From Methylomonas sp. 11b (GTDB lineage Bacteria; Pseudomonadota; Gammaproteobacteria; Methylococcales; Methylomonadaceae): a DNA stretch of 64,000 nt. A program made the position numbers and the translations under genes. The stretch spans positions 1 through 64,000 of the forward strand of contig NZ_KI911557.1 of assembly GCF_000515215.1 (NCBI RefSeq), read 5' to 3'. The notes below the pieces were generated by a model. It was not told the DNA's origin. It did not search any database and worked only from the letters and a program-made list of their open reading frames with translations. Shown one piece after another: positions 1-10,307 of the stretch. Positions within the stretch are counted from its first letter, which is position 1; each line of letters opens with the position of its first letter.

Positions 1-92
1 TCTTCTAAAAATCTTTTCATCTTCTATAAGAAATTCTCTGCTACATATTCGTAGCTTCTTCTTTCTAAAAGTTGTTTTAAAGCTCCTTTGGC
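1..92 (+). repeat. Left arm of a perfect 92-bp inverted repeat
   Basis: Bases 1-92 are the exact reverse complement of 1156-1247; position n pairs with position 1248-n and I checked this base by base. The match stops at position 93. The repeat may continue beyond the left edge of the window. The two arms enclose the integrase gene. The arm is AT-rich, like the gene it flanks. Confidence 0.95.
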
Positions 93-173
93 GTGTTGTA
101 AATATATATAAATTTAAATAAAATATATTAATTACACACACCAAAGTGCCAAAAAACGCATTAATTAATTTAT

Positions 174-1127
174 TTAAATTCTATCAACAAGTGTTAATGG
201 GTTAATGTGTGTGTACCTCTTTAACATTGCCAAATCTTTGTGACCTGATATTGAACTAACTTCTATCATGTTCAAACCTTTTTCAAATAGGGTTGAAACT
301 CCTTCATGTCTTAGATCATGTAATCTAAAATTCTCTATTCCTATAGACTTGCAAAGGGTAATAAATTTTTCTGTTAGCCATTCTTTTTTGTAATTTAGTA
401 AAAATGGTGACTTGGCTTCTTTGATTAGGTACTGAACTGCTGTTAAAGCTTTTTTGCTAATTGGTATAGTTCTATCTTCGCCATTTTTTGTGTCTTCAAG
501 CAACATAAGGCGATTTTCTAGGTCAATGTTGGTGATTTTTAGTGAAGCAAGTTCGCCTCTTCTCATTGCCGTTTCAATTAGCAGTACGATTACATGCTGC
601 AAATATTCATCTGCCGAACTTAGAAGCAAGCTAAGTTCTTTTTCTTTGAGTCTTCTTGTTCTGGCTTGTCCTTTTAGGGTAGGGGAGGTGACTACAGGAA
701 TAGTAAAAACATAATTCCACTCGATTCCTTTCTTCATAGCTCTTTTTATCAAGCTCAATTCATGCTTTACTGTTTGGTTAGAGGCTACTCTAAGTCGACT
801 ATCTCTGTAAGTCACCAACAAGTTGCTTGTTACTTGTTCCAAGGGAAGATTGCCAAGTTCTCTTGTGACTAAAGCCACTTTGTATCTTTCGACTTCCCAG
901 CTTTTTAGGTGAACAAGAACTTCTTTTTCCCATCGCTCCAGCAAAAAGGCCAGTGTTACAACTTCTTTATCTTTTTTTGTTGTAAAGGTGCCTTGTTCAA
1001 TCTTTACTTCTTGTTCTTTAGCCCACTTTAGAGCATCAGACTTGTTAGTGAAGGTTTTTGTAATGCTTTTACCATTTTTACGAACTTGGGTATGGTATCT
1101 GCCTTGTCTTTTTCTGATAGTCGCCAT
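174..1127 (-). CDS. Tyrosine site-specific recombinase (phage/island integrase)
   Basis: A 317-residue integrase that would cut and rejoin DNA at attachment sites through a covalent phosphotyrosine. The N-terminal part has the arm-binding/SAM-like look of island integrases (start MATIRKRQGRY). The C-terminal catalytic domain shows the full set of active-site motifs: Arg in ETAMRRGELASL, HDLRH, GHKD and the nucleophile Tyr in RYTHI near the C-terminus. I chose the ATG at 1127 rather than an upstream TTG at 1160, because the TTG lies inside the inverted repeat and the family start is MATIRKRQ. Base composition is clearly more AT-rich than the genes to the right, which suggests horizontal transfer. 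It lies just beyond the 3' end of tRNA-Leu and reads away from it, the usual place for an island integrase. It appears intact; whether it is active cannot be told. Confidence 0.93.
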   Translation of the reverse strand: MATIRKRQGRYHTQVRKNGKSITKTFTNKSDALKWAKEQEVKIEQGTFTTKKDKEVVTLAFLLERWEKEVLVHLKSWEVERYKVALVTRELGNLPLEQVTSNLLVTYRDSRLRVASNQTVKHELSLIKRAMKKGIEWNYVFTIPVVTSPTLKGQARTRRLKEKELSLLLSSADEYLQHVIVLLIETAMRRGELASLKITNIDLENRLMLLEDTKNGEDRTIPISKKALTAVQYLIKEAKSPFLLNYKKEWLTEKFITLCKSIGIENFRLHDLRHEGVSTLFEKGLNMIEVSSISGHKDLAMLKRYTHINPLTLVDRI

Positions 1128-1141
1128 TTTTTCGACCCCAA

Positions 1142-1159
1142 TGTGCCATATTTGTGCCA
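1142..1159. repeat. Two TGTGCCA heptamers with 11-bp period (possible integrase arm sites)
   Basis: TGTGCCA occurs at 1142-1148 and again at 1153-1159, one helical turn apart, between the integrase start and the inverted repeat. Such paired sites next to an integrase gene are typical of arm-type or promoter-region binding sites for the recombinase. The second copy overlaps the inner end of the right repeat arm. Function is inferred from position only. Confidence 0.5.
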
Positions 1160-1247
1160 AAGGAGCTTTAAAACAACTTTTAGAAAGAAGAAGCTACGAA
1201 TATGTAGCAGAGAATTTCTTATAGAAGATGAAAAGATTTTTAGAAGA
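1156..1247 (-). repeat. Right arm of a perfect 92-bp inverted repeat
   Basis: Exact reverse complement of 1-92. It sits between the integrase start and tRNA-Leu, 61 bp from the 3' end of the tRNA. Together the arms bracket a segment of about 1.06 kb that contains only the integrase gene and AT-rich flanks. Confidence 0.95.
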
Positions 1248-1270
1248 AACTACTTTACAAACAATAGCTT

Positions 1271-1306
1271 AAAAAATTTTTCATCACATATTTGCTACCG
1301 CAAATA
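1271..1306 (-). terminator. Probable terminator of tRNA-Leu
   Basis: On the minus strand, just after the CCA end of the tRNA, a 7-bp AT-rich hairpin (arms 1289-1295 and 1300-1306, loop of four) is followed within a few bases by a T-rich tract at 1271-1280. The stem is weak, so this is a moderate call. Confidence 0.5.
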
Positions 1307-1308
1307 TA

Positions 1309-1396
1309 TGGTGCCGAGGAGAGGACTTGAACCTCCACAGGGTTACCCCTACTAGCACCTGAAGCTAGCGCGTCTACCAATTTCACCACCTCGGCA
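1309..1396 (-). tRNA. tRNA-Leu (anticodon CAG)
   Basis: An 88-nt class II tRNA including an encoded CCA end. It has a 7-bp acceptor stem (TGCCGAG/CTCGGCA), the D-arm sequence typical of bacterial leucine tRNAs, an anticodon loop TTCAGGT giving CAG, a variable arm, and a T-arm with GGTTCAAGTCC. It reads CUG codons. An integrase lies directly beyond its 3' end, so it may be the attachment gene of an island that runs off the left edge. Confidence 0.96.
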
Positions 1397-1793
1397 TTGC
1401 TCGCGTTAGCAAGCAATTTGAGTATTATAAATACATGGCGGGTATGTGTCAACTTTGCTATTAGACACATCGCTGAGCAGCGTAATGTTCGCACGCCTGA
1501 AGGAGCACTGGCTTGACGTGACGCCAATCCAAACAGGTTCTTGATCATCAGGCAAAACGGGATGACCACATTGGAAAATTTATTGGCTCACCCTTGCTGG
1601 TGAGCGCCCAGCAGCAAGCCGGCCCATCTTCTCCGTATCAATCCGGAGGAACAGCGAACCGCGTTGCTTCAAGGGTTAGTTGTAGTTGTCAGTTGGTGAT
1701 TCAGTCGTTCTGAGGCAGCGGTTTGGGCATCCGGGCTGCAGGTGTAACCTGGGGACGAGAGATAGTTTGTGCAGTAAAGCCTTTGTCGGTAGG
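1397..1793. other. Intergenic region with tRNA promoter and a hairpin
   Basis: No convincing gene. The end near 1396 holds the tRNA-Leu promoter (listed separately). At 1586-1605 there is a perfect 7-bp hairpin (GCTCACC/GGTGAGC). An alternative, mutually exclusive pairing joins 1593-1599 with 1612-1618 (CTTGCTG/CAGCAAG). No riboswitch consensus was recognised and there is no T-tract beside either hairpin. Confidence 0.5.
1424..1452 (-). promoter_or_regulatory. Sigma-70 promoter of tRNA-Leu
   Basis: On the minus strand a consensus -35 TTGACA (1447-1452) and consensus -10 TATAAT (1424-1429) are separated by exactly 17 bp. The -10 box lies 27 bp upstream of the first base of the mature tRNA, leaving room for a short 5' leader. 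Confidence 0.88.
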
Positions 1794-2504
1794 CTATTCA
1801 GCTAGTTTGCGATATCCATCGAATAAATGATGAATTTCCTCAAGACCGTCCTCGATTGACCAAGAAACCGACTTTGACAATAAATCCAGCAAAATCACGC
1901 CGTTTACCGCTGCGTCTTCGCTAATCGCCGTTTTTAACCGTTGGCTTAAATGCAGGTTGATGACTTGTAAGTTTTGATAAAGCGCGAGCAGTTCATCCAG
2001 TTCCAGCGAATAGGGTAGTTTGTCTTTTTGGCGAAAATACTGTGCCAGCAGGAACATCGTAGTTACTCGGTAAATCGTTTCAGTTTGATCGGCCAGGGGT
2101 AAGTGAAAGCGTGCCATTGGCTTTAAAAATTCGGTATGTGGGCACGGGCTGGTGGCCATAATTAAGCCTAGAATCGAACTGGCGATATGTTGAGCAGTGG
2201 TTTCGGCGCATATGGTTCTTCTATCGGTAATGACTTCTACAGCCATTTGCTTGTGGGAAACTAAGTGACCACATAAATCTAACAGTGACACCAGATTAAT
2301 GGCGACAGGACAATGTGGAACCTGTTCCGGATTTAACGGGCAATTGCGGCATTGCTGATACGCAAGCTCCGTCCAAAAAGGATAGGGGGGTGGAGCTGCA
2401 GAAATAAGGGTCATGCTTTGTTTGTCAACTTCTATCAGGAAATCCGCGCTCTCGTAATCTTCGGCACTTAGGCGGTAGGTAAAATGTAGGATGTCGTCGG
2501 ACAT
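1794..2504 (-). CDS. Conserved-looking protein of unknown function with a cysteine cluster
   Basis: A protein of about 236 residues if it starts at the ATG at 2504 (MSDDILHFTYRL). The frame is open 34 codons further upstream but that part has poor protein character. Seen in the sequence: a cysteine cluster CRNCP followed ten residues later by CP, which could bind a metal, and a largely helical C-terminal half. There is no signal peptide or membrane span. The gene stands alone between a non-coding gap and an oppositely oriented gene. I do not recognise the family and assign no function. Confidence 0.7.
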   Translation of the reverse strand: MSDDILHFTYRLSAEDYESADFLIEVDKQSMTLISAAPPPYPFWTELAYQQCRNCPLNPEQVPHCPVAINLVSLLDLCGHLVSHKQMAVEVITDRRTICAETTAQHIASSILGLIMATSPCPHTEFLKPMARFHLPLADQTETIYRVTTMFLLAQYFRQKDKLPYSLELDELLALYQNLQVINLHLSQRLKTAISEDAAVNGVILLDLLSKSVSWSIEDGLEEIHHLFDGYRKLAE

Positions 2505-2725
2505 ATAAACTCGGCAAACTTGTGATATGCGTTTTCTTGGGTGAATTTCAATTTGGCTAAAGCGCGTTGTTGGGCGATTGTAGGTGCGCCAGTCACTGGC
2601 TGGCAAGGCTCAATGATACGGCTGGTTTAGCTTGAGTATAGTCGCGGTAACCAAGTAAAAGGGGCAGCCTCCGGCTCCATGCTACAATCGACCGTTCTAA
2701 AAACATAATCTCAAAAGGCTTTACC

Positions 2726-3115
2726 ATGCAATTTATTAAACTCCCCGCTGTTGCTTTGCTGTTTTTATCTTTTAATGCCGCAGCGGATGTACAGCTGACC
2801 AAAGCCGATCTTTTGGGAACATGGCAAATCGACAAAGAATCGAACACCAGTGATGGCAGCAAGGCCCGTAGCTCTAATACTACCTGGACGTTTAAAGAAG
2901 ACGGCACGATCGAAGGTATGACTCATGAAAACGATTCGCACGCCAGAATTGACCAAATGCGGGCTGTGCTGAATTACTCTGTCGAAGGCGGCAAGATTGT
3001 CAAGCAGGCCGCGCCGGGCCGCTCGAAGATGGAAACCTGCGAGGCAATCGAAAAATCCGGCAACAATATGGTTTTGAAATGCCAGACCGTTTACTTCTTT
3101 ATGTCTAAAAAATAG
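2726..3115 (+). CDS. Small secreted lipocalin-like protein
   Basis: A 129-residue protein with a clear Sec signal peptide (MQFIKLPAVALLFLSFNAAA, cleavage probably after AAA-D near residue 21). The mature part begins LLGTWQIDKES and continues with TWTFKEDGTIEG, a pattern typical of small lipocalin-like/META-like beta-barrel proteins in the periplasm. Two cysteines near the C-terminus (CEAIEKSGNNMVLKC) could form a disulfide. The last residues SKK end just before the stop. No operon partner is evident; the next gene starts 84 bp later. The exact role is unknown. Confidence 0.75.
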   Translation: MQFIKLPAVALLFLSFNAAADVQLTKADLLGTWQIDKESNTSDGSKARSSNTTWTFKEDGTIEGMTHENDSHARIDQMRAVLNYSVEGGKIVKQAAPGRSKMETCEAIEKSGNNMVLKCQTVYFFMSKK

Positions 3116-3199
3116 GAACGCCGGACATTCCCGATAGCGTCTTGCTTAGTTTGACCTATTTATTTAGCTGCCGGCAGGGATGGACTCATTGGGATTAAC

Positions 3200-4036
3200 G
3201 TGAAAACAGGAACTTTGATTTTGGCAGAACAGATCCAAAGCCTATCCGATTTTGCGGAGCGCTGTTTGTTTAATGGCGATATTGAGCAAAAGCTTGTTTT
3301 AACTCATCAAGCCAGGCAGTTGTTAGATAACGGCTTATTATCCCTGCAGACAGCTGGCGCGGTATTGCCAATAAGCAATACCGTATTTCCGCGCCGGCCG
3401 GCATTGTTGATGCCACGTGAGATGCCTAAACGTCGTCTGGATTCCAACGAAGGTAAAGCGGCTTTTTTTCATGCACTCGCGCATATCGAGTTTGTGGCAA
3501 TTTATTTGGCTTGGGACATCATTTACCGGTTTCCCGGCTTGCCCGATGATTTTTATCGGGATTGGCTGATCATCGCCGAGGAAGAGGCACAGCATTTCGA
3601 GTTGATTCGCACCCATTTGCTTGGCTTGGGATTCGACTACGGCGATTTGCCCGCGCATCGTGGGCTTTGGTCGCATGCCGAAGATACTTCGGATGATATT
3701 TTGGCGCGCTTAGCGATAGTGCCGCGCTGTATGGAGGCGCGCGGATTAGATGTGACGCCGGGCATGATGGATAAACTGGTCGCTATCGACGATCAGCCAG
3801 GTCTGGCTATCTTGCGGCGGATTTACGACGATGAAGTCGGGCATGTCGAGCGCGGTTCTTACTGGTTCAATATTCTGACTAGACAGCGCGGTCTGGAACC
3901 TGAACACTGCTTCAAAGACTTGATTCTGAATTATTTCAAGGGCAAACCCAAAGGGCCCTTTAATCGAGAAGTGCGTATAATCGCCGGCTTCTCGAATAAC
4001 GAAATCGATTGGCTGGAGGAGCGTTTGCATGAATAA
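3200..4036 (+). CDS. DUF455-family ferritin-like protein
   Basis: A 278-residue cytoplasmic protein of the DUF455 (COG2833) ferritin-like family. It has the expected carboxylate/histidine motifs of a four-helix di-metal protein: HALAHIEFVAIYLAWD, AEEEAQHFELIRTHL, EARGLDVTPG and DDEVGHVERG. The start is GTG at 3200. Its 3' end overlaps the NnrS gene by 8 bp, so the two are probably translated together. In other proteobacteria members of this family are poorly characterised. The coupling to NnrS suggests a link to nitric oxide or metal stress, which is inference. Length is normal for the family. Confidence 0.88.
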   Translation: MKTGTLILAEQIQSLSDFAERCLFNGDIEQKLVLTHQARQLLDNGLLSLQTAGAVLPISNTVFPRRPALLMPREMPKRRLDSNEGKAAFFHALAHIEFVAIYLAWDIIYRFPGLPDDFYRDWLIIAEEEAQHFELIRTHLLGLGFDYGDLPAHRGLWSHAEDTSDDILARLAIVPRCMEARGLDVTPGMMDKLVAIDDQPGLAILRRIYDDEVGHVERGSYWFNILTRQRGLEPEHCFKDLILNYFKGKPKGPFNREVRIIAGFSNNEIDWLEERLHE

Positions 4037-5201
4037 CAAACCGGTTTTTGATTATCCACTGTTTGCGATGGGCTTTAGGGCGTTTTTCGCGCTGGCGGGG
4101 TTATCAGCTCTGGCTTTGATTGCGCTGTGGAATTCGATGTCCAATGGTTCGCTGCATATCGATAATTACTTCACTGGTAGTACGTGGCACGCACATGAAA
4201 TGTTGCTCGGCTATACCACAGCCGTGATTGCCGGTTTTTTACTGACGGCGGCGAGAAACTGGACCGGCTTGCAAACGGTTACTCCCGATCAATTGGCGTC
4301 GCTATGTTTTCTGTGGATTTATGGCCGGGTATTGCCTTTTTATTCGGAACTACTGCCCGATGCGTTGATAGGCGCCGTGGATTTCGTATTTTTACCGGTG
4401 TTGGCGTATTTTGTCGGTAAGCCTATTTTAAAAACAGGCAACTACCAAAATCTGATTTTTATCCCCTTATTGCTGTTATTGGCCTTGGGTAATGGTTTGA
4501 TTCATGCCCAAGTTCTGGGTTTGGCCGATAGCGCCTCGCTAGGACTAATCCTGGTAGTTACCGTTATCGTCGCGATGATTTTGGTCATAGCCGGCCGGGT
4601 ATTTCCGTTTTTTACCGAACGAGGGCTATCCGGGGTTATTTGTATTCGCAATCCGTTATTGGATATAGCGGCTGTTGCCGTGAGTCTGGTGGTGTTTGCA
4701 CTATTGATGCTGAATATATCCGGCGCTTTGTTGGCTGTTGCCGCGGTCGCGGCGATTGTGATTAATATTGTGCGAGTGGCGGCTTGGTACAACCCGCGGA
4801 TTTGGTTTGTGCCCCTGCTTTGGGTTTTGTATATCGGCTACGGTTGGTTGATTCTTGGATTTGGCTTGGTATCACTCGCTGCTTTTGGTGTGGTTCCGCA
4901 GTCTTTGGCTTTACATGCCTTTACTGTGGGCGGCATCGGTATTTTGACTCTGGGCATGATGGCCCGCGTTGCGTTGGGTCATACCGGTAGAGCGTTGAAA
5001 GCCTCGAATGTGATGGCGTTGGCCTTTGTGCTGATCAATTTGGCGGCGCTGTTTCGAGTGTTTTTTCCGGCGTTGTTGCCAAACTGGTATGGCGGTTTGG
5101 TAATGGTGTCCACCTATTGTTGGTTGGCGGCATTTTCTCTGTTTGCATTTTATTATTCGCCAATTTTGACGTCGCCCAGACTGGACGGGCAGCCGGGATA
5201 G
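4029..5201 (+). CDS. nnrS: NnrS family protein (haem-copper membrane protein)
   Basis: A 390-residue polytopic membrane protein with about twelve hydrophobic segments. NnrS features are visible: the start PLFAMGFRAFFALAG, a histidine in GSTWHAHEMLLGYT, GFLLTAARNWTG, LHAFTVGGIGILTLGMMARVALGHTGR, and a conserved C-terminal membrane part. NnrS proteins bind haem and copper and protect against nitric oxide or nitrosative damage to iron pools. The gene overlaps the upstream DUF455 gene by 8 bp, indicating one operon. No NO-responsive operator was recognised upstream. Confidence 0.93.
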   Translation: MNNKPVFDYPLFAMGFRAFFALAGLSALALIALWNSMSNGSLHIDNYFTGSTWHAHEMLLGYTTAVIAGFLLTAARNWTGLQTVTPDQLASLCFLWIYGRVLPFYSELLPDALIGAVDFVFLPVLAYFVGKPILKTGNYQNLIFIPLLLLLALGNGLIHAQVLGLADSASLGLILVVTVIVAMILVIAGRVFPFFTERGLSGVICIRNPLLDIAAVAVSLVVFALLMLNISGALLAVAAVAAIVINIVRVAAWYNPRIWFVPLLWVLYIGYGWLILGFGLVSLAAFGVVPQSLALHAFTVGGIGILTLGMMARVALGHTGRALKASNVMALAFVLINLAALFRVFFPALLPNWYGGLVMVSTYCWLAAFSLFAFYYSPILTSPRLDGQPG

Positions 5202-5480
5202 CGTAGTTCATAAAAACAGCGGCGATGGCGGATGAGCTTGTCCCGGGCGTGACGCGTTTTACATTGAATTTGTTGGAGCGGCGGCTGGAAACGTAGGTTT
5301 GGTATATCGATTTGCTGCGCAACGAGGACAACGAGACGAGAGTGCATGGAAATTAATTGCACGACAGGTTTGATGTGAAGACGAGACTGGCGGAATTGAC
5401 TTCTGTCAACGGCAGCAGTTGGGCTGTTGCTGGCAGGAGTAATGATCTCGGTCAGTGATAGGGGCGCTGGATAGAATTAT
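5202..5480. other. Intergenic gap downstream of nnrS
   Basis: No supported gene. Short open frames exist on both strands but lack start signals, domains or codon character. The gap ends in the shared terminator before ispG. Confidence 0.5.
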
Positions 5481-5510
5481 AAAAAAAGGCGGCTCTTAGC
5501 CGCCTTTTTT
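5481..5510. terminator. Bidirectional intrinsic terminator between nnrS and ispG
   Basis: A GC-rich hairpin with stem GGCGGCT/AGCCGCC and a three-base loop, bordered by an A-run on the left and a T-run on the right. It can stop transcripts from both directions. It lies 15 bp after the ispG stop on the minus strand. Confidence 0.9.
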
Positions 5511-5524
5511 GTGTTGAAACGGTT

Positions 5525-6745
5525 TTACTGTGCGCTGTAATGCGATTCGATATAGCGCTCGACTATAGCTTGGAACTCTTCAGCGATATGGTCGCCTTTT
5601 AGGGTAACGGTTTTGAAGCCGTCTTCAAAAACTGGTGCAACAGGGGACTCGCCGGTGCCGGGTAGGCTGATGCCGATGTTGGCGTTTTTGCTCTCGCCGG
5701 GGCCGTTAACGACACAGCCCATCACCGCGACTTTCATATCTTCCACGCCTTTGTATTTATCTTTCCAGACAGGCATTTGGTCGCGTAAATAGCCTTGAAT
5801 GTCTTGCGCCAGGCGTTGGAAATAATCGCTGGTGGTACGACCGCAGCCGGGGCAGGCTACTACCATGGGGGTGAAGGAGCGGAAGTTCATGGTTTGCAGA
5901 ATTTCCTGGGCCACGATCACTTCTTTGGTGCGCGCCGCACCGGGTTCGGGTGTTAGGGATACGCGGATGGTGTCACCTATGCCTTGTTGCATCAATACTC
6001 CAAGCGCTGCCGACGATGCGACGATGCCTTTGGAGCCCATGCCTGCTTCGGTAAGGCCTAAGTGCAGGGCGTAATCGCAACGGCTGGACAGGTCTTGGTA
6101 AATGCTGATCAGCTCCTGGACATCACTGATTTTGCAAGACAGAATGATTTTGTCTTTGCCCAATCCCAGCTCCTGGGCCTTTGCCGCGCTTTCCAGGGCA
6201 GAGAGTATAATGGCTTCGCGGGTGATCAAGGGTAATTCCTTGGGTTGCGCCAATTGCCTGTTCTCGTCGAGCAAGCGGGTCAACACGGCTTGATCAAGAC
6301 TGCCACCGTTGACGCCGATACGTACGGGTTTGTTGTATTGAATCGCAAGCTCTATCATCTGCTGAAATTGCGGATCCCGCGCCTTACCTTTGCCGACGTT
6401 GCCGGGGTTGATACGGTATTTGGAAAGTGCTTGCGCGCAATCCGGATATTTTTCCAGTAACTTGTGGCCGTTGAAATGGAAGTCGCCGATAATGGGCACC
6501 GAAAAGCCTTTTTGCGCCAGTCGGTTGACAATTTCCGGTACGGCTTGCGCAGCTTCTTCTCGGTCGACTGTGATGCGGACCATTTCTGAGCCGGCTGTCG
6601 CTAATTCCATGATCTGTTGAACGCTTCCTGCAACATCAGCTGTATCGGTATTAGTCATGGATTGAACTACAATCGGAGCACCGCCGCCGACTTTTACGTT
6701 TCCTACCAAAACCTGTTGGGTGTGTTTTCTGGGGCTAATCGACAT
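5525..6745 (-). CDS. ispG: 4-hydroxy-3-methylbut-2-en-1-yl diphosphate synthase (flavodoxin)
   Basis: IspG (GcpE), the penultimate enzyme of the MEP isoprenoid pathway. It converts MEcPP to HMBPP using a [4Fe-4S] cluster and electrons from flavodoxin or ferredoxin. The 406-residue length matches the short proteobacterial form. The N-terminal TIM barrel begins [17 protein letters not shown]. The C-terminal cluster domain has ACPGCGRTT and [11 protein letters not shown], which supply the three cysteines and the glutamate ligand. The start ATG at 6745 gives MSISPRKH, the usual form. It is transcribed alone and terminated by the hairpin at 5481-5510. Confidence 0.97.
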   Translation of the reverse strand: MSISPRKHTQQVLVGNVKVGGGAPIVVQSMTNTDTADVAGSVQQIMELATAGSEMVRITVDREEAAQAVPEIVNRLAQKGFSVPIIGDFHFNGHKLLEKYPDCAQALSKYRINPGNVGKGKARDPQFQQMIELAIQYNKPVRIGVNGGSLDQAVLTRLLDENRQLAQPKELPLITREAIILSALESAAKAQELGLGKDKIILSCKISDVQELISIYQDLSSRCDYALHLGLTEAGMGSKGIVASSAALGVLMQQGIGDTIRVSLTPEPGAARTKEVIVAQEILQTMNFRSFTPMVVACPGCGRTTSDYFQRLAQDIQGYLRDQMPVWKDKYKGVEDMKVAVMGCVVNGPGESKNANIGISLPGTGESPVAPVFEDGFKTVTLKGDHIAEEFQAIVERYIESHYSAQ

Positions 6746-6846
6746 AGAATTGTGGTTTGCAAAAACTGAAAGTTATCTAAAAATACCAAGTAATTCACTT
6801 AGGATATAAATTATACCTCCTTAGTTACAGGACGAAAGAGCAAATT

Positions 6847-7575
6847 GTGCGGATAAATTACTTTTCTGATGTGCATTTAGAATTTGGCGAGCAGAGTTTG
6901 CCGGAAACCGATGCCGATATTGTCGTGGCGGCGGGCGATATTGGCATATTCAAACAAGGTGTCGAATGGTTGAAGTCTATCGGCAAGCCCGTGGTTTATG
7001 TGGCGGGTAACCATGAGTTTTATGGTTACGAATATCAACAGACCATCGACATGTTGCGTAGGGAATGTGCGGGCAGTCAAATTCAGTTCTTGGAAAAAGA
7101 TCAGTTTATCTTCCAGGGCGTGCGCTTTTTGGGTTGTACTTTGTGGACGAATTTGTTTATCGAGGGCGCTGAAAAAGCCGAAGCGCTGGGAAAAACCTTG
7201 AATGACTTTCGTAAGGTGTCGTTTACAGGTCAATCATTCGAGCCTAAACACTTTGCCGAACTACACCGGGAATCAAAGTCCTGGTTAGAACAACAGCTTG
7301 CCACTCCCTTTGCCGGCAGGACCATTGTGGTCACCCACCATGCGCCGACCGAATGGAGTTGGATCGATTCACCCAACGTACTTAAAAAGCTGGCGTATTG
7401 TAATGACTTGAAGCCTTTATTTCACGAGTATGAAATAGCGGCCTGGTTTCACGGTCATGTGCACAATTTGGGTGATTACCGGATAGCGGATGCCCGTATT
7501 TTAAGCAATACCCGGGGGTATGTCGGCCGCAAGTATGTCAGCGGTTTTGATATCGATAAAGTGGTTGATATTTGA
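6847..7575 (+). CDS. Calcineurin-like metallophosphoesterase
   Basis: A 242-residue cytoplasmic phosphoesterase. All metal-binding motifs of the calcineurin-like fold appear in order: SDVHLEF near the start, AAGDIGIF, YVAGNHEFYG, VVTHHAPTEWSW and WFHGHVHN. The start codon is GTG at 6847. The substrate cannot be predicted from sequence. It is divergent from ispG with a 101-bp gap and is followed by the nqr promoter region. Confidence 0.9.
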   Translation: MRINYFSDVHLEFGEQSLPETDADIVVAAGDIGIFKQGVEWLKSIGKPVVYVAGNHEFYGYEYQQTIDMLRRECAGSQIQFLEKDQFIFQGVRFLGCTLWTNLFIEGAEKAEALGKTLNDFRKVSFTGQSFEPKHFAELHRESKSWLEQQLATPFAGRTIVVTHHAPTEWSWIDSPNVLKKLAYCNDLKPLFHEYEIAAWFHGHVHNLGDYRIADARILSNTRGYVGRKYVSGFDIDKVVDI

Positions 7576-7642
7576 TCGGCATTTCCACTTGCGCCGGGCG
7601 CTATCGCGCGGCTTACGGGGCCACAAGCCTTGGGATTTTCCG

Positions 7643-7671
7643 TTGAGAAAGCCGATAACTTGTGATGTAAT
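7643..7671 (+). promoter_or_regulatory. Candidate promoter of the nqr operon
   Basis: TTGAGA (7643-7648), 17 bp, TGTAAT (7666-7671), about 90 bp upstream of nqrA. It matches five of six bases in the -10 box and four to five in the -35 box with optimal spacing. It is the best candidate seen between the metallophosphoesterase gene and nqrA. Confidence 0.5.
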
Positions 7672-7689
7672 GAACATGTTTTGTCTTGA

Positions 7690-9107
<1,418 letters not shown>

Positions 9108-9108
<1 letters not shown>

Positions 9109-10307
9109 TGTCGGCTAGAGATATTTTAGATAGCATAGAGCCGCATTTTACAAAGGGCGGCAAGTTTGAGAAGTATTACGGTCTCTATGAGATGGTGGAT
9201 ACTTTCATCTATACGCCATCCGATGTAACGCGCGGTAGAACCCACGTTCGTGACGGCAATGACCTGAAACGGACCATGACTTTCGTGGTAATAGCCACGG
9301 CGTTTTGTATTTTGATGGCATGGTATAACACCGGCTACCAAGCCAATTTGGCGATGGAAAAAATCGGCGCCACCGAAATCAATAACTGGCGCAGCATTCC
9401 AATGGCGCTGTTTGGCTACAATCCATACAATCCTTTTTCGTGCCTAGTGCACGGTATGTTGTATTTTTTCCCGGTTTACATTACGACTTTGGCGGTTGGC
9501 GGTATCTGGGAAGTGCTTTTCGCGACTGTGCGTAAACACGAAGTTAATGAAGGCTTCTTGGTGTCTTCGATGCTGTATACCTTGATCCTGCCGCCTGACA
9601 TACCTTTGTGGCAAGTGGCGCTGGGTATCTCTTTCGGTATCGTGTTGGGTAAAGAAGTTTTCGGTGGTACCGGCAAAAACTTCCTTAATCCCGCACTGAC
9701 TGGTCGGGCATTCCTGTTCTTCGCTTATCCTGCGTCCATTTCAGGGGATGCGGTCTGGGTTGCCGTGGATGGTTACAGTGGTGCTACTGCATTGTCTCTG
9801 GCTTCGGCTGGCGGCCTGGAAGCGATTAAGGAAAGCTTTAGCTGGATTCAGGCCTTCCTGGGTTTCATTCCCGGTTCCATGGGCGAAACCTCGACTTTGG
9901 CTTGTATGCTGGGTGCGGCGTTCCTGCTCTACACGCGTGTCGCTTCGTATCGCATCATGGGCGGTGTATTGATTGGCATGATCGCTATGTCTACTCTGCT
10001 GAATATTATCGGAAGTACCACCAACCCAATGTTTGCAATACCTTGGTATTGGCATATGGTGGTCGGTGGTTTTGCGTTCGGTACCGTGTTCATGGCAACC
10101 GATCCTGTATCCGCAGCCGTGACCGACACCGGTCGTTGGATTTACGGTGCGATGATTGGCGTGATGATTATCATCATTCGGGTTATCAACCCGGCTTTCC
10201 CTGAAGGTGTGATGCTTGCAATTCTTTTCTCAAACATGTTTGCACCATTGATTGATTACTTTGTTGTTCAAGCAAATATTAGAAGAAGGATCAAACGCCA
10301 TGCTTAA
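9108..10307 (+). CDS. nqrB: Na+-translocating NADH:quinone reductase subunit B
   Basis: The 399-residue membrane subunit that carries covalently bound FMN and, by family knowledge, riboflavin and part of the sodium path. The FMN attachment motif SGAT is present in [10 protein letters not shown]. About ten membrane segments are visible. The segment [20 protein letters not shown] is characteristic. It overlaps nqrA by 1 bp and nqrC by 8 bp, so translation of the three is probably coupled. FMN attachment at the SGAT threonine needs the flavin transferase ApbE, which is not encoded in this cluster. Confidence 0.97.

Noticed and set aside
1255..1569. Open frame of 104 codons running through tRNA-Leu
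   Set aside because: It includes the whole tRNA gene and its promoter, so it is not a protein gene.
1586..1618. Riboswitch upstream of 1794-2504 or the tRNA
   Set aside because: Two alternative hairpins exist, but no known aptamer consensus is seen and the region is downstream, not upstream, of the adjacent minus-strand gene.
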